Below are positions 26,763 to 37,400 of a stretch of DNA of 64,000 bases, in pieces. Within the stretch, counting starts at the first letter, position 1, and every line of letters starts with the position of its first letter. The stretch is from positions 62,001 to 126,000 of the forward strand of contig CAYFTR010000002.1 in assembly GCA_964346185.1 (NCBI GenBank), written 5' to 3'. Position numbers and translations under genes: made by a program. The DNA is from JAAYJS01 sp964346185. Its GTDB lineage: Bacteria; Bacillota; Clostridia; Eubacteriales; Eubacteriaceae. The notes beneath the pieces were generated by a model that worked only from the letters and a program-made list of their open reading frames with translations, did not search any database and was not told where the DNA came from.

Positions 26763-29140
26763 AAAATACCACCGAATACCGTGTTTACCACATCGTCCAT
26801 TTTTGCTACTTTGACGATTTCCAAATCTTTTAAGATAATTTCCGGAACTTCTTCCAAATCTTTGTCATTATCTGCAGGGATACAAACCTTTTTTATACCG
26901 GCTCGATGTGCCGCAGTCAGTTTTTCACGAAGGCCGCCGATGGGTAAAACGCGACCGCTCAAGGTAATTTCTCCGGTCATTGCCAGGTTTTGTGACACGC
27001 CTCTTTTTGTTAAAGCCGAGATGAGTGCCGTTGTCATAGTAATACCGGCGGACGGACCGTCCTTGGGCACAGCACCTTCGGGCACATGGAGGTGAATATC
27101 TTTCTTTTCATAGAAATCTTCGGGAATGCCTAGACAATCGTATTGAGAGCGAATATAACTGATAGCCGCTTTCACGGATTCCTGCATCACTTCGCCTAAT
27201 TGTCCGGTAATTTCAACTTTACCTTTCCCGCGAACAACGACAACTTCAATTTGAAGGGTTTCACCCCCGACAGCCGTCCAGGCCAAACCGTTAACCAGCC
27301 CGACAACTTTTTCCTCCGATGCCAAATCGAAATGGTATTTGTTCTTACCTAAATATTTGTTGAGATTTTTTTGTGTAACAAAAATTCGGTCTTTCTCGAA
27401 TTCGACGATTTCCTTAGCTGCAACTCGTGCCACGTGGGCAATTTTTCGATCCAACTCTCGAACGCCGGATTCTCTGGTGTGGTAGGAGATAATGCTTTCC
27501 AAGGCGTTTTGGCTTATTTTAAAATTATCTTCTTTTAAGCCGTGGATATCTCTTTGTTTCGGAATAAGATAGCGGTTGGCAATCTCCAACTTCTCACTCT
27601 CTACATAGCCGTTCACTTCGATAATTTCCATACGATCCAACAAAGGTCTCGGTATGGTGGAAACGGTATTGGCAGTCGTTAAAAACAGAACTTTGGATAA
27701 ATCGAAGGGTAGTTCCAAATAGTTATCCGTAAAGCTCGTATTTTGCTCCGGATCCAATACTTCCAACAGTGCCGACGCCGGATCCCCCCTGAAATCTTGA
27801 CTGAGCTTATCCACTTCGTCCAATAAAAATAAGGGATTCGAAGATTTTGCCTGTTTAAGATGGTAAATAATACGACCCGGAATCGCACCGACATAGGTGC
27901 GGCGATGTCCTCTGATTTCGGCTTCATCACGCATACCGCCCAAGGACATGCGAACGTATTTTCTTCCGAGAGCCTCGGCAATAGACTTGGCGATCGAGGT
28001 TTTACCCACTCCCGGCGGTCCGACCAGACAAATAATGGGTGATTTTAAATTATCCGCCAGTTTTAAAACCGATATATATTCTAAAATTCGCTCCTTAACC
28101 TTATACAGAGCGTAGTGATCCTTATCTAAAACAGCTCTTGCCTTCGCCACGTCGACAGTTTCTTCCGTATAAATATTCCAAGGTAAATCCAATATCCATT
28201 CGATATAACTTTCGATGACACCGGATTCTGCCGAACCGGCGGGTACCTTTCGCAAACGGTTAATTTCGTTATGTACTTTAGCGCGTACCTCTTGGCTGAC
28301 GTCTAAGGCGGCCAGGCGTTTTTCATAGTCTTCGATTTGATCGACGGTATCTTCTTCTCCCAGCTCGTCTTGAATAATTTTTATCTGTTCTCTTAGAACG
28401 TAATCTCTTTGATTTTTATCCAATTCAGCACGAACTTTTTCTTCGATTTGCTGCTCGATTTTAATCATTTCGATTTCCGTTACAATGACTTCGTAGGTTG
28501 CCAACAGTCTTTTTTCGATGTTTCGTTCCTGTAAGATTTTCTGAGCATCTTTGCCGTCGATCATTAAATTGGAGCAAACCACATCAATCATTTGATCGGG
28601 GTTGTCCACCATCTCCAAAAGATTCATAATATCCGATGAAGATTTACGATTATAGGTTAGGTACTTTTGTAAAGAACCTTTAACCATACGTATTAAGGCT
28701 TTTGTCTCCGCCGTTTCAATATAGGTTGCCGTAATCGGGTTGTAGATAATCTCAAAAAAAGGTTCGTATTGTGTATATTCAACAATTTCCGCCCTTTCTT
28801 TAATTTCAACCAGAACACGAATAACGTTTTCCGGCATTTTTAACATTTGTTTAATTTTAGCAACACACCCGACCTTGTAAATGTCTTCCGGATCGGGTTT
28901 TTCTTCTTTAATGTCTTTTTGTTCGGAGAGCATTACAATTTGATCCCGTGTTATGGCCGCTTCAATAGCATTAATCGATTTGGTTCGACCGATATCAAAG
29001 TGAATGACCATACCCGGAAACACACTGGTACCTCGCATGGGAATGAGCGGTATCGCTTTTGATTCCGCTACTATTTGGTTTTGCTCCTCCGAATGTATGT
29101 GATAACCTTCAACATAAGGTTCATTTTTTTTTATATTCAT
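26753..29140 (-). CDS. lon: ATP-dependent protease Lon
   Basis: 795 residues from the ATG at 29140. A GTG 18 bp further upstream (29158) would extend the frame by six codons, but AGAGGA sits between the two at correct spacing for the ATG. Domains: LON substrate-binding N-domain (about 30-230), coiled coil, AAA+ ATPase (GPPGVGKTSIAKSIAEALG; sensor and IPGRII loop) and C-terminal serine protease with PKDGPSAGITM (catalytic Ser) and the Lys about 43 residues later. Degrades misfolded and regulatory proteins. Preceded by the clpX terminator and no clear CIRCE or CtsR site. Confidence 0.96.
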   Translation of the reverse strand: MNIKKNEPYVEGYHIHSEEQNQIVAESKAIPLIPMRGTSVFPGMVIHFDIGRTKSINAIEAAITRDQIVMLSEQKDIKEEKPDPEDIYKVGCVAKIKQMLKMPENVIRVLVEIKERAEIVEYTQYEPFFEIIYNPITATYIETAETKALIRMVKGSLQKYLTYNRKSSSDIMNLLEMVDNPDQMIDVVCSNLMIDGKDAQKILQERNIEKRLLATYEVIVTEIEMIKIEQQIEEKVRAELDKNQRDYVLREQIKIIQDELGEEDTVDQIEDYEKRLAALDVSQEVRAKVHNEINRLRKVPAGSAESGVIESYIEWILDLPWNIYTEETVDVAKARAVLDKDHYALYKVKERILEYISVLKLADNLKSPIICLVGPPGVGKTSIAKSIAEALGRKYVRMSLGGMRDEAEIRGHRRTYVGAIPGRIIYHLKQAKSSNPLFLLDEVDKLSQDFRGDPASALLEVLDPEQNTSFTDNYLELPFDLSKVLFLTTANTVSTIPRPLLDRMEIIEVNGYVESEKLEIANRYLIPKQRDIHGLKEDNFKISQNALESIISYHTRESGVRELDRKIAHVARVAAKEIVEFEKDRIFVTQKNLNKYLGKNKYHFDLASEEKVVGLVNGLAWTAVGGETLQIEVVVVRGKGKVEITGQLGEVMQESVKAAISYIRSQYDCLGIPEDFYEKKDIHLHVPEGAVPKDGPSAGITMTTALISALTKRGVSQNLAMTGEITLSGRVLPIGGLREKLTAAHRAGIKKVCIPADNDKDLEEVPEIILKDLEIVKVAKMDDVVNTVFGGILCS

Positions 29141-29201
29141 TTCAGTTCCTCTAAACACAACTATCGCATACGCATCTGGTTCTCAGGTTTTGAATCCTAT
29201 T

Positions 29202-29233
29202 AAAAAAGCAATCCGAAGAGATCTCCTCGGATT
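29202..29233 (-). terminator. Intrinsic terminator after clpX
   Basis: On the minus strand AATCCGA...TCGGATT arms (29233-29210; inner GA-GATC-TC also pairs) are followed by GC and six T (29207-29202). It separates the tig-clpP-clpX unit from lon. The 123 bp between it and the clpX stop hold only a loose GTGACG/CGTCAC inverted repeat. Confidence 0.85.
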
Positions 29234-29356
29234 GGATAAACCGTGACGATAACAAATCTCATACACGTTCAATGAATTGATTTTTGATGTTTCAATGTTC
29301 CGTCACTTTTAAGCTGTCATATAAACAGACTTATAGGCAACTCCTACTGTACGTTA

Positions 29357-30610
29357 TTAAGATACGTCCGATGCGTTTTCATCTTTTTCTATAAAAACCG
29401 GATCTGCACTCTCGTTAACGACCGCCTCTGTTATAACAACTTTTTCGATATCATCTCGACAAGGAACGGTGTACATAATATCCAGCATGGTGTTTTCAAT
29501 GATACCCCGCAGCCCTCTGGCTCCCGTACCGTTTTCGATGGCTTTTTCCGCTATTGCCTGTAGAGCCGCCTCTTCGAATTCCAGATCGATTTCTTCGTAG
29601 GAAAACAGTTTTTGATATTGCTTAACCAGGGCATTTTTAGGCTTTGTTAAAATTGACAACATTGCGTCCAAGTCTAATTGATCCAGGGTTGTAATAACGG
29701 GTATTCTGCCGACAAATTCGGGGATTAAACCGTATTTTAACAAATCCTGCGGTTGAATATCATCGAGAATATTTTCGTTTTCCTTTTCTTCTGCGGTTTT
29801 AATGGTCGCTTGAAATCCGATTGCGGATTTTTCTTTACGCCTTTCGATAATTTTTTCCATACCGTCAAAGGCTCCTCCGCAGATAAACAAAATATCCTTG
29901 GTTTCCATAGGGATAAATTGTTGATGTGGGTGCTTTCTACCGCCTTGGGGCGGAATATTGGCGGTTGTTCCTTCCAAAATTTTTAACAAAGCCTGTTGAA
30001 CGCCTTCACCGCTGACATCACGTGTAATGGACGGATTGTCCGATTTTCGGGAAATTTTATCGATCTCATCGATATAAATAATACCCGTTTGAGCCCTTTC
30101 CATATCCATGTCTGCCGCCTGCAGGAGTTTTAACAGAATATTTTCGACATCTTCTCCTACATAACCGGCTTCGGTTAATGAAGTAGCATCGACAATGGCA
30201 AAGGGTACTTTTAAAATACGTGCCAAGGTTTGGGCTAATAAGGTTTTGCCGGAGCCCGTCGGACCTAACAATAAGATGTTGGATTTTTGTATTTCGACCT
30301 GATCGTTTTTATCAGTGCCAATTCGCATCCGCTTGTAATGATTATAGACGGCTACCGCCAAAGCTTTTTTTGCATCGTCCTGACCGATAACGTAATCGTC
30401 CAGTTGTTCTTTGATTTCCTTCGGGGTCGGCAATGCGTCTGAAAACACATATTGATGTTCTTCATCGGCATTGATAATTTCTTCGCAAAAGCCGACGCAT
30501 TCATTGCATATATATACGCCCGGTCCGGCAATCATACGTTTAACTTCGGCCTGGCTTTTTCCGCAGAAGGAACAACGCATTTGTTTGATGTTTTTTCCTT
30601 GTTCGTCCAT
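29357..30610 (-). CDS. clpX: ClpX, ATPase and unfoldase subunit of ClpXP
   Basis: 417 residues. N-terminal zinc-binding domain with C13, C16, C35 and C38, then AAA+ module with LLLGPTGSGKTLLAQTLA, IIYIDEIDKI and a C-terminal D2 domain. Carries the GARGLRGIIE sensor II region. Delivers unfolded substrates to ClpP, encoded 13 bp upstream. Confidence 0.97.
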   Translation of the reverse strand: MDEQGKNIKQMRCSFCGKSQAEVKRMIAGPGVYICNECVGFCEEIINADEEHQYVFSDALPTPKEIKEQLDDYVIGQDDAKKALAVAVYNHYKRMRIGTDKNDQVEIQKSNILLLGPTGSGKTLLAQTLARILKVPFAIVDATSLTEAGYVGEDVENILLKLLQAADMDMERAQTGIIYIDEIDKISRKSDNPSITRDVSGEGVQQALLKILEGTTANIPPQGGRKHPHQQFIPMETKDILFICGGAFDGMEKIIERRKEKSAIGFQATIKTAEEKENENILDDIQPQDLLKYGLIPEFVGRIPVITTLDQLDLDAMLSILTKPKNALVKQYQKLFSYEEIDLEFEEAALQAIAEKAIENGTGARGLRGIIENTMLDIMYTVPCRDDIEKVVITEAVVNESADPVFIEKDENASDVS

Positions 30611-30623
30611 TGGGTGCTCCTTT

Positions 30624-31214
30624 CTAACGACGAGTTAAAATCTTGTCGATTAACCCGTAATCCAAAGCTTCCTGTGCGGACATGTAATAGTCTCTGTCCG
30701 TATCTTTCGATATGGTTTCCAAGGATTTTCCCGTTCTTTCACTTAAAATTTGATTGAGTTTTTCTCTGGTTTTCAACAACCGTTTAGCGTGAATTTCGAC
30801 ATCGACGCTTTGCCCGTGGGCGCCGCCCATCGGTTGATGGATCATAATTTCGCTGTTGGGTAATGCAAAGCGGGACCCTTTTTCTCCGGCTGCCAATAAG
30901 AAAGCACCCATGGATGCCGCCATGCCGATACACAGAGTCGTAACGGGGCATTTGATAAAATTCATCGTATCGTAGATGGCAAAACCTGCCGTCACCGAAC
31001 CGCCGGGACTGTTGATATAAACTTCAATCGGTTGGTCCGGGTTTTCCGACTCTAAAAAGATTAACTGTGCAACGACTAAGGACGCTACCGTATCATTGAT
31101 TTCCCCATCTAAAAAGATAATTCTGTCTTTTAATAAACGGGAGTAAATATCGTACCCTCTTTCTCCCAATCCGGTTTTTTCAACCACCATGGGAATCAGA
31201 TTCGCATTATACAT
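30624..31214 (-). CDS. clpP: ClpP protease subunit
   Basis: 196 residues. The catalytic triad is readable as Ser101 (GMAASMGAF), His126 (IMIHQPMGG) and Asp175 (DTDRDYYMSA). Forms the tetradecameric proteolytic chamber used by ClpX. It lies 8 bp after tig in the tig-clpP-clpX operon. Confidence 0.97.
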   Translation of the reverse strand: MYNANLIPMVVEKTGLGERGYDIYSRLLKDRIIFLDGEINDTVASLVVAQLIFLESENPDQPIEVYINSPGGSVTAGFAIYDTMNFIKCPVTTLCIGMAASMGAFLLAAGEKGSRFALPNSEIMIHQPMGGAHGQSVDVEIHAKRLLKTREKLNQILSERTGKSLETISKDTDRDYYMSAQEALDYGLIDKILTRR

Positions 31215-31222
31215 AAGTGCTC

Positions 31223-32509
31223 CTAGCTGACTTTAGCCGCTGCAATCAGCAATTCCATTGCTTTTTTTCTCTTTACATCCATACGGACATAGTCGAGCAT
31301 TTCACCTTGCATGACTTTTTTAAAGTCTTCTACCTTTTGGTTGTATGCGGCTGCCTGTCTTTCGATTTCTTTTTCCGTTTCTTCTTCCGTCACTTCGATG
31401 TTTTCGGCTTGAATGACGGCATCGAAAACATATTCGTTTTTAATACGTGTTTCGATATCACCTTTCATGCTGTCGGCAAAGGCGGTTCTGTTTGAGCCGA
31501 TCAGTTGCAGGTAGTTGTCCAAGTCCATACCTTGGCTGCCCAATTGTTGTTCGTAATTTTGTATTGTACGGGCAACCTCTTCATCAACCAACAGAGAGGG
31601 TACTTCCAGCTCTGCGTTTTCCGTTGCGAATTCCAAAACTTTTCTTTCCGCTTGGGCACGGCGTTCCTTTGTTTTTGTTTCCAGCAATTTTTCCTTAGTA
31701 TCGGCTTTCAATTCATCCAAAGTATCAAACTCACTTACGTCTTTTGCAAACTCGTCATCAAGCTCCGGCAACTCTTTTACTTTTACTTCTTTAACGCTTA
31801 CTTTAAACAGCGCTTCTTTACCTTTTAAGTCTTCCGCATGGTACGCTTCGGGAAAAGTAACTTTTACATCGACGGAGTCGCCTTTTTTGTGGCCGATCAG
31901 TTGTTCTTCAAAGCCCGGAATAAAAGTTTTAGAACCTAACACTAAGGCGTAGTTCTCTCCGGCACCACCTTCAAAGGCAACATCGTCAACAAAGCCTTCG
32001 TAATCGATCACTGCGGTGTCTTTTTCTTTTAAACTTGCTTCATCGTCGGTGATCAGGCGTGCGTTTTGTTCCTGGATTTTTTCGATTTCCGCATTTACGT
32101 CTTCTTCCGATACTTCGGGCTCCAAACTTTCAATTTCCGCACCTTTATAGTCTCCTAAGGTTACTTCCGGTTTAATACCGACTTTTACTTTTAAGGTTGC
32201 ACCTGCTTCACCGATTTCTGTAATATCTTCCAAAACAGGGCGCGTAACCGGTGTTAATTCCAAGCTTTCAATGCTGCTTTCGTAAGCGGCGGGAAAAGCA
32301 AATTCAACGGCATCGTCGTAAAAGACTTCTTTACCATAGTGTGCTTCGATGAGCTTTCTGGGGGCTTTCCCTTTTCTGAAACCTTGAATCGTAAAGTACT
32401 TTTTATTTTTATCGTAAGATTGCTTTAATGCTTTTTGAAAATTGTCTTTTTCGATTTTAAATTCAATGGTTACTACGTTCTTTTCATTATTTATGATCTG
32501 GGTACTCAT
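31223..32509 (-). CDS. tig: Trigger factor
   Basis: 428 residues. The N-terminal ribosome-binding signature GFRKGKAPRKLIE is present at about 43-55, followed by the FKBP-type PPIase domain (about 165-245) and the helical C-terminal chaperone domain. Binds nascent chains at the ribosome exit. It has its own promoter and a GGAGGA ribosome site. Confidence 0.97.
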   Translation of the reverse strand: MSTQIINNEKNVVTIEFKIEKDNFQKALKQSYDKNKKYFTIQGFRKGKAPRKLIEAHYGKEVFYDDAVEFAFPAAYESSIESLELTPVTRPVLEDITEIGEAGATLKVKVGIKPEVTLGDYKGAEIESLEPEVSEEDVNAEIEKIQEQNARLITDDEASLKEKDTAVIDYEGFVDDVAFEGGAGENYALVLGSKTFIPGFEEQLIGHKKGDSVDVKVTFPEAYHAEDLKGKEALFKVSVKEVKVKELPELDDEFAKDVSEFDTLDELKADTKEKLLETKTKERRAQAERKVLEFATENAELEVPSLLVDEEVARTIQNYEQQLGSQGMDLDNYLQLIGSNRTAFADSMKGDIETRIKNEYVFDAVIQAENIEVTEEETEKEIERQAAAYNQKVEDFKKVMQGEMLDYVRMDVKRKKAMELLIAAAKVS

Positions 32510-32544
32510 AATTCCTCCTGAGTATGTATGTTATCAATTTTTAA

Positions 32545-32573
32545 AGTATATCATAGCTTTTTTACCAGTTCAA
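32545..32573 (-). promoter_or_regulatory. Promoter for tig-clpP-clpX
   Basis: Minus strand TTGAAC (32573-32568) and TATACT (32550-32545) are 17 bp apart, about 35 bp upstream of the tig ATG. Confidence 0.7.
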
Positions 32574-32801
32574 CCGCAATTTACGTATAAAACAACCTGT
32601 TTTCAAGACTATGTGGTTGATTTTTAAAGATATATCTATAATTATAATACCACTTGAACCACTTTTTATTTTTATGTTGTTCATTCTTTAAATATTGCAA
32701 CATAGTATGTCATTATGCGGGGAATAATGGGGGGTTTTGCTTTATTTGTTCTTTATTTAGCTTTTTTCGGCACAATTATCATGATGTTTAAGATTGATAT
32801 G

Positions 32802-32888
32802 AAAAAACCGACAGGATCAAAGCGTCAGATACCCGCTTCTATTTATTGTCTATAATACAGGGTAAACTTTGTTGATCCGATCGGTTTT
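32802..32888 (-). terminator. Large hairpin after the PPIC lipoprotein gene
   Basis: Outer arms AAAACCGA-GGATCA-AAAG pair in three blocks (8, 6 and 4 bp) with CTTT-TGATCC-TCGGTTTT across a loop of about 44 nt that itself holds TACCC/GGGTA. On the minus strand it ends with six T (32807-32802). It probably ends the mfd-foldase transcript. The rest of the 400-bp gap between the foldase gene and tig (32574-32800) is AT-rich; nothing else was recognised. Confidence 0.55.
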
Positions 32889-32912
32889 GCGGTACTTATT
32901 ATCTTATTTGGT

Positions 32913-34388
32913 TTAATTTAGCCTTTTTTCGTAAGTTTTCACGTTGTATTCTTCTTTTAAGACTTGTAGGAAAGCATCTTGTACATTGAGGACTTCCTCA
33001 ATTTTTGCATCTTCTTTCTTCTTTAAGTCTTCGACAGTTTTTGTGAGTTCTTCCGACGCCTTTTGCGATTTTAATTGACGTTCAATTTCTTCCTTTTTGT
33101 CTTCCAAGGTTACTTCTTTGACCTCTGGTTTTTCATAAACATAAATGATGTGATAACCGAATTGTGATTGAACCGGTCGGGTCGGCACATCCTTTTCCGC
33201 ACTAAAAGCCGCCTCGGAAAATTCGGGAACCATTCTGCCTTCATCAAAGGCACCCAAGTCTGCCGCTTCTTTTACTTTTTCGTCGGATTGGTACGTTTCG
33301 ACCGCTTTGGCAAACTCTTCTTTTGAGCTGATATCTTTTACTTTTTCGTAGATTGCCTGAGCGTCTTCTTCTTTTTCCGTTAAAATATGGAAAGCGGATA
33401 CGGTCTTGGCATTGTATCTGTCTTTATTTTTTTCGAAGGTGTCTTTAATTTCTTTTTCTGAAACTTCTTGACGGTTTTCGACTTCTTTTTTTATTTGTGC
33501 ATAGACCCATTGGGTTTGGGCATCTTCTTTTTGGAAGTCTTTAAATTGTTTTTCCGTCATAAAATAAGACTTTAAAAACGTATCAAAGCCTTCGCCCTCC
33601 GGAAAAAAGGTTTCCCATTGGGCCGAGATAGTCGCTTCGTTCTCTTTAACCGCTTTTTCATCAACTTGTAAGTTTTCTTTTTCCGAATATTTTTTTAATG
33701 CCTTTTTTTGTACGAGAGACTGCACAATTTGTTCGTGTACTTGTTTTTTCCCTTTACTGTCCGTCGGTAGTCCTTGCCCGGTCATGGCAATAGTACCCAT
33801 TAATTGCTTAATATAGTAGTATTGGTATTCACCTTTTTTTATCTCTTCATCACCGACGGTTCCGACAACAGCTTTAAATTCTTTCTCCGGTTCCTTTTCC
33901 ATGGCTTCTATTTTTTCGTTCATGGCTTTTTGTGCCAATTCGTTGTTGGTAAGAACAGTGACCATGGCCTCTTTAAACGATGTTTCATCGCTGTTGTATT
34001 TTTTTAATATTTTTTCGAAATTAGCATTCCCTTTTACATTTTGCAAAATGCCCTCTACTTGTTTGTTAATATTTTCGGTATCGGGTTTAATACCTTCTTT
34101 TTCTCCGTTACGGGCCAATACGGCAATGTCTACCAACTCTTTAAAAACTTCGTTTTTCATGTTTTTCAAGGCATCACCCTCGGGAAGCGGCGTGTTTTGC
34201 ATGCTCATGTTCATTTCAAAATATGCCATGTAGTTTTGAAATAATCTTTTTTCCATATTGTTGCCGTCTATTTCCGCTATGATTTGTGCATTGTCTTTTT
34301 CCGGATTGATATTGACCATACCGCAGCCGGTTATAGTTACTGTTGTTATGATTAATGCCAAAATTACCAGTAGTTTTTTCTTTTTCAT
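32913..34388 (-). CDS. Lipoprotein peptidyl-prolyl isomerase (PrsA/SurA-like foldase)
   Basis: 491 residues. The N-terminus MKKKKLLVILALIITTVTIT-GC is a lipoprotein signal with lipid-anchored Cys22. A SurA_N-like helical chaperone region (about 40-190) is repeated in weaker form (about 190-310), followed by a PPIC rotamase domain (about 325-425: VSAFHILTEKE, DLGAFDEGRMVPEFSEAAF, FGYHIIYVYEK). Expected to sit on the outer face of the membrane and fold exported proteins. It follows mfd, 51 bp away. Confidence 0.88.
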   Translation of the reverse strand: MKKKKLLVILALIITTVTITGCGMVNINPEKDNAQIIAEIDGNNMEKRLFQNYMAYFEMNMSMQNTPLPEGDALKNMKNEVFKELVDIAVLARNGEKEGIKPDTENINKQVEGILQNVKGNANFEKILKKYNSDETSFKEAMVTVLTNNELAQKAMNEKIEAMEKEPEKEFKAVVGTVGDEEIKKGEYQYYYIKQLMGTIAMTGQGLPTDSKGKKQVHEQIVQSLVQKKALKKYSEKENLQVDEKAVKENEATISAQWETFFPEGEGFDTFLKSYFMTEKQFKDFQKEDAQTQWVYAQIKKEVENRQEVSEKEIKDTFEKNKDRYNAKTVSAFHILTEKEEDAQAIYEKVKDISSKEEFAKAVETYQSDEKVKEAADLGAFDEGRMVPEFSEAAFSAEKDVPTRPVQSQFGYHIIYVYEKPEVKEVTLEDKKEEIERQLKSQKASEELTKTVEDLKKKEDAKIEEVLNVQDAFLQVLKEEYNVKTYEKRLN

Positions 34389-34439
34389 TCCCTGTCTCCT
34401 TATAAAGATGTTTTATTTTAACATAGATGACCCGTACCT

Positions 34440-37400
34440 TCATTGACTTTTATCTTTCTTTAAGACGTTTAAAAATTCTATCAACGCTTTAAGGATAGCC
34501 TTATGATCCTGCTCCGTGATTTGTATACGCCACCTGGGGCGGTCTTCTCTGTCCGCTTTTAGCTTTAAATGATAGTACTTATATAGCTCTGATACGGTTT
34601 CCGGTTTTAGTACGGGTGGATTGTCGTATCCAAAAGTCAAGTAGAAGTCTTCTCCTCTTTGGGTGATTTCCTGAATACCCAAAGAGGAAGCATTGTTGTT
34701 GATAATTGCCAAATACATTAGGTTCATGACACCGGCCGGCGGGATGCCGAAACGGTCTTCCAATTCTTCTTGCATATCTGTGAAGTCTTCGCTGTTTTCG
34801 ATATAGGCGATACGCTTGTAAATATCGTATTTAATTTCTTCGCTGTCGATATAGGTATCAGGAATATAATTATCCACCTGAATATGAATTTGTATGGGTG
34901 TATTTTCCTCTTTACGTTGACCCGTCGTTTTTTCCATGATAGCTTCCTCCAACAAACGGGTGTACATTTCGTAACCGATTTTAAATAAATGGCCGGATTG
35001 CTCGCCTCCGAGCAGATTGCCCGCACCGCGGATTTCCATATCTCTCATTGCTATTTTAAAGCCGGATCCGAAGGCTGTAAAATCCTTAATTGCTTTTAAA
35101 CGTTTTTCCGCGATTTCAGATAGTTGCTGCCTGCGATAGGTAATATAACAATAAGCTTGACGGGAAGAGCGTCCGATGCGTCCCCTGAGTTGATAAAGTT
35201 GAGATAAACCGAAATGGTCACCGTTATCGATAATCATTGTGTTGACATTGCCGATATCTATACCCGACTCTACAATGGTTGTACTGACTAAAATATCCGT
35301 ACGTCCGTCGATAAAACCTTCCATAATTTTTTCCAACTCTGAAGAGGTCATGCGCCCGTGAGCCATTTCAATTTTTGCACCGGGTACCAAGTTTGCAATT
35401 TTTGCCACAATTTCATCTAAATCTTCAATGCGATTGTGTACATAAAATATTTGGCCGCCTCTGTTCAATTCTTTTTCGATATTTTCTTTAACAGCTACCG
35501 GATTGTAGCGCATCACATATGTTTTAACCGGCAATCTGCCTTCCGGAGGGTCGTTTAGAATGCTCATATCTCGTACGCCGGATAAGGACATATGCAGGGT
35601 TCTGGGAATAGGTGTCGCACTGAGCGTTAATACGTCTACCTCGGTTTTTAACTGTTTTAAATGCTCTTTAGCTTTAACGCCGAAACGCTGCTCTTCGTCG
35701 ATAATCAATAACCCCAAATTTTTAAAGCGAACATCTTTTGACAGCATGCGGTGAGTTCCTACCAACAAATCTATTTTGCCTACCGCCAAATCTTCCGTTA
35801 TTTTTTTTTGCTCCGCTGCACTTTTATACCGGGAAAGGGCATTTATCCGCACGGGATAGTTCACAAAACGTTTTTGAATCGTACTTTCATGTTGGCTTGC
35901 CAAAATAGTCGTGGGCACTAAAAAAGCAACTTGTTTTCCGTCCATGATAGCTTTAAAAGCTGCCCGCATGGCGACTTCCGTTTTACCGTAGCCCACATCA
36001 CCGCAAAGCAGGCGATCCATAGGTATGGCTGTTTCCATATCTTTTTTTATCTCGTCAATACTTCGTAGTTGGTCGTCGGTTTCCTGATAGGGGAATTGAT
36101 CTTCAAATTCTTTTTGCCACGGTGTATCTTCCGAAAAGGCAAAACCTTTGCGATTGCGGCGTTCGGCATAAAGAGCAATGAGGTCGTCAGCCATGTCCTC
36201 TACAGCTTTTTTTGCCCTCTGCTTTGTTTTAATCCAATCGGGGTTTCCTAAACGATTAATTTTAGGTCTGCGTTCTCCTCCGGTTCCGATATAAGTTTGG
36301 ATGGCGTTCATCTGTTCAATGGCTATATATAGACGTGCCTCTTCAGCATACTCAATGACCAAGAGATCTTTTTTTACACCGTCTATTTCCATCTTTTCTA
36401 TACCGCGATACAAACCGATACCGTGTACATCGTGAACAACATAATCGCCGACTTTTAAATCCGTAAAGGTATCAATCGCTTTGCCTTTTAATTTACGACG
36501 CTTTTTCTTTGTCTTTTCAACTTTAAAGATATCGCTGCCTCGTAAAAAAACAGCCCTTTCACCGGGGAGTGCAAAACTTTCCTCTAGTGTTCCGATTTGA
36601 AAATAAACACCGGGTTCTCCTTGGTAACCGAAACCGTTAAAATTTACATCCTGAAAGAATCGCATAAAATAATCGGTCGATTTTTGATTTTCATGGTAGA
36701 TGAGTATTCGGTCGCCCTTTGCAACCCCCTCTTGAATAAATGTTTTAAAATAATCGGGATTACCGTGAAAATCTTCCACTTCTTTAGTGTTTAAGTCCAG
36801 AATTGTTTGATTTTTTACTTTTGTATTAAATAAATAGGTCTTTAATTCCGCTTTAGGTGCATTGTCTTTCAGTAAGGTTGCTAAGGGAATAAATTTATTT
36901 TTTGCTTCCTTAAACAGTAATCCGGCTTCAATAAGCTTTTTTGAAACCTCCCCCTGTGCCTGTGCAAACTTTTTTTGTTCAGCCACAATTTTAGCGTAAT
37001 CCGCCCAAATAACAACGGGATGTTGCAAATATTGTAAAAGATGGCCGCGTTCTTTTTCCATTGCAAACAGCAACTCGTCCCAATGACCGGGGTTACTTTC
37101 AATATTTTCCAAAAGTTCACTATACACTTCTTGCGAGTAGTTTTTTCTCAAATTGGCCAGATGTTTCTCGCGGTGTACCTGCGGGATGCTGATTTCTCTT
37201 GCGGGGAGTATAACCGATTTTCGGATCTCCCGAACAGAGCGTTGGGTCGACGGATCGAAATAACGCATCAAATCGATTTCGTCGTCAAAAAATTCGATAC
37301 GTAAGGGGTGGGGTGACCCAACGGAAAATATATCCAATATACCACCTCTCAGGGCATACTGCCCTGGAGATTCGACCATATGGCTGCGTTCGTAACCCAT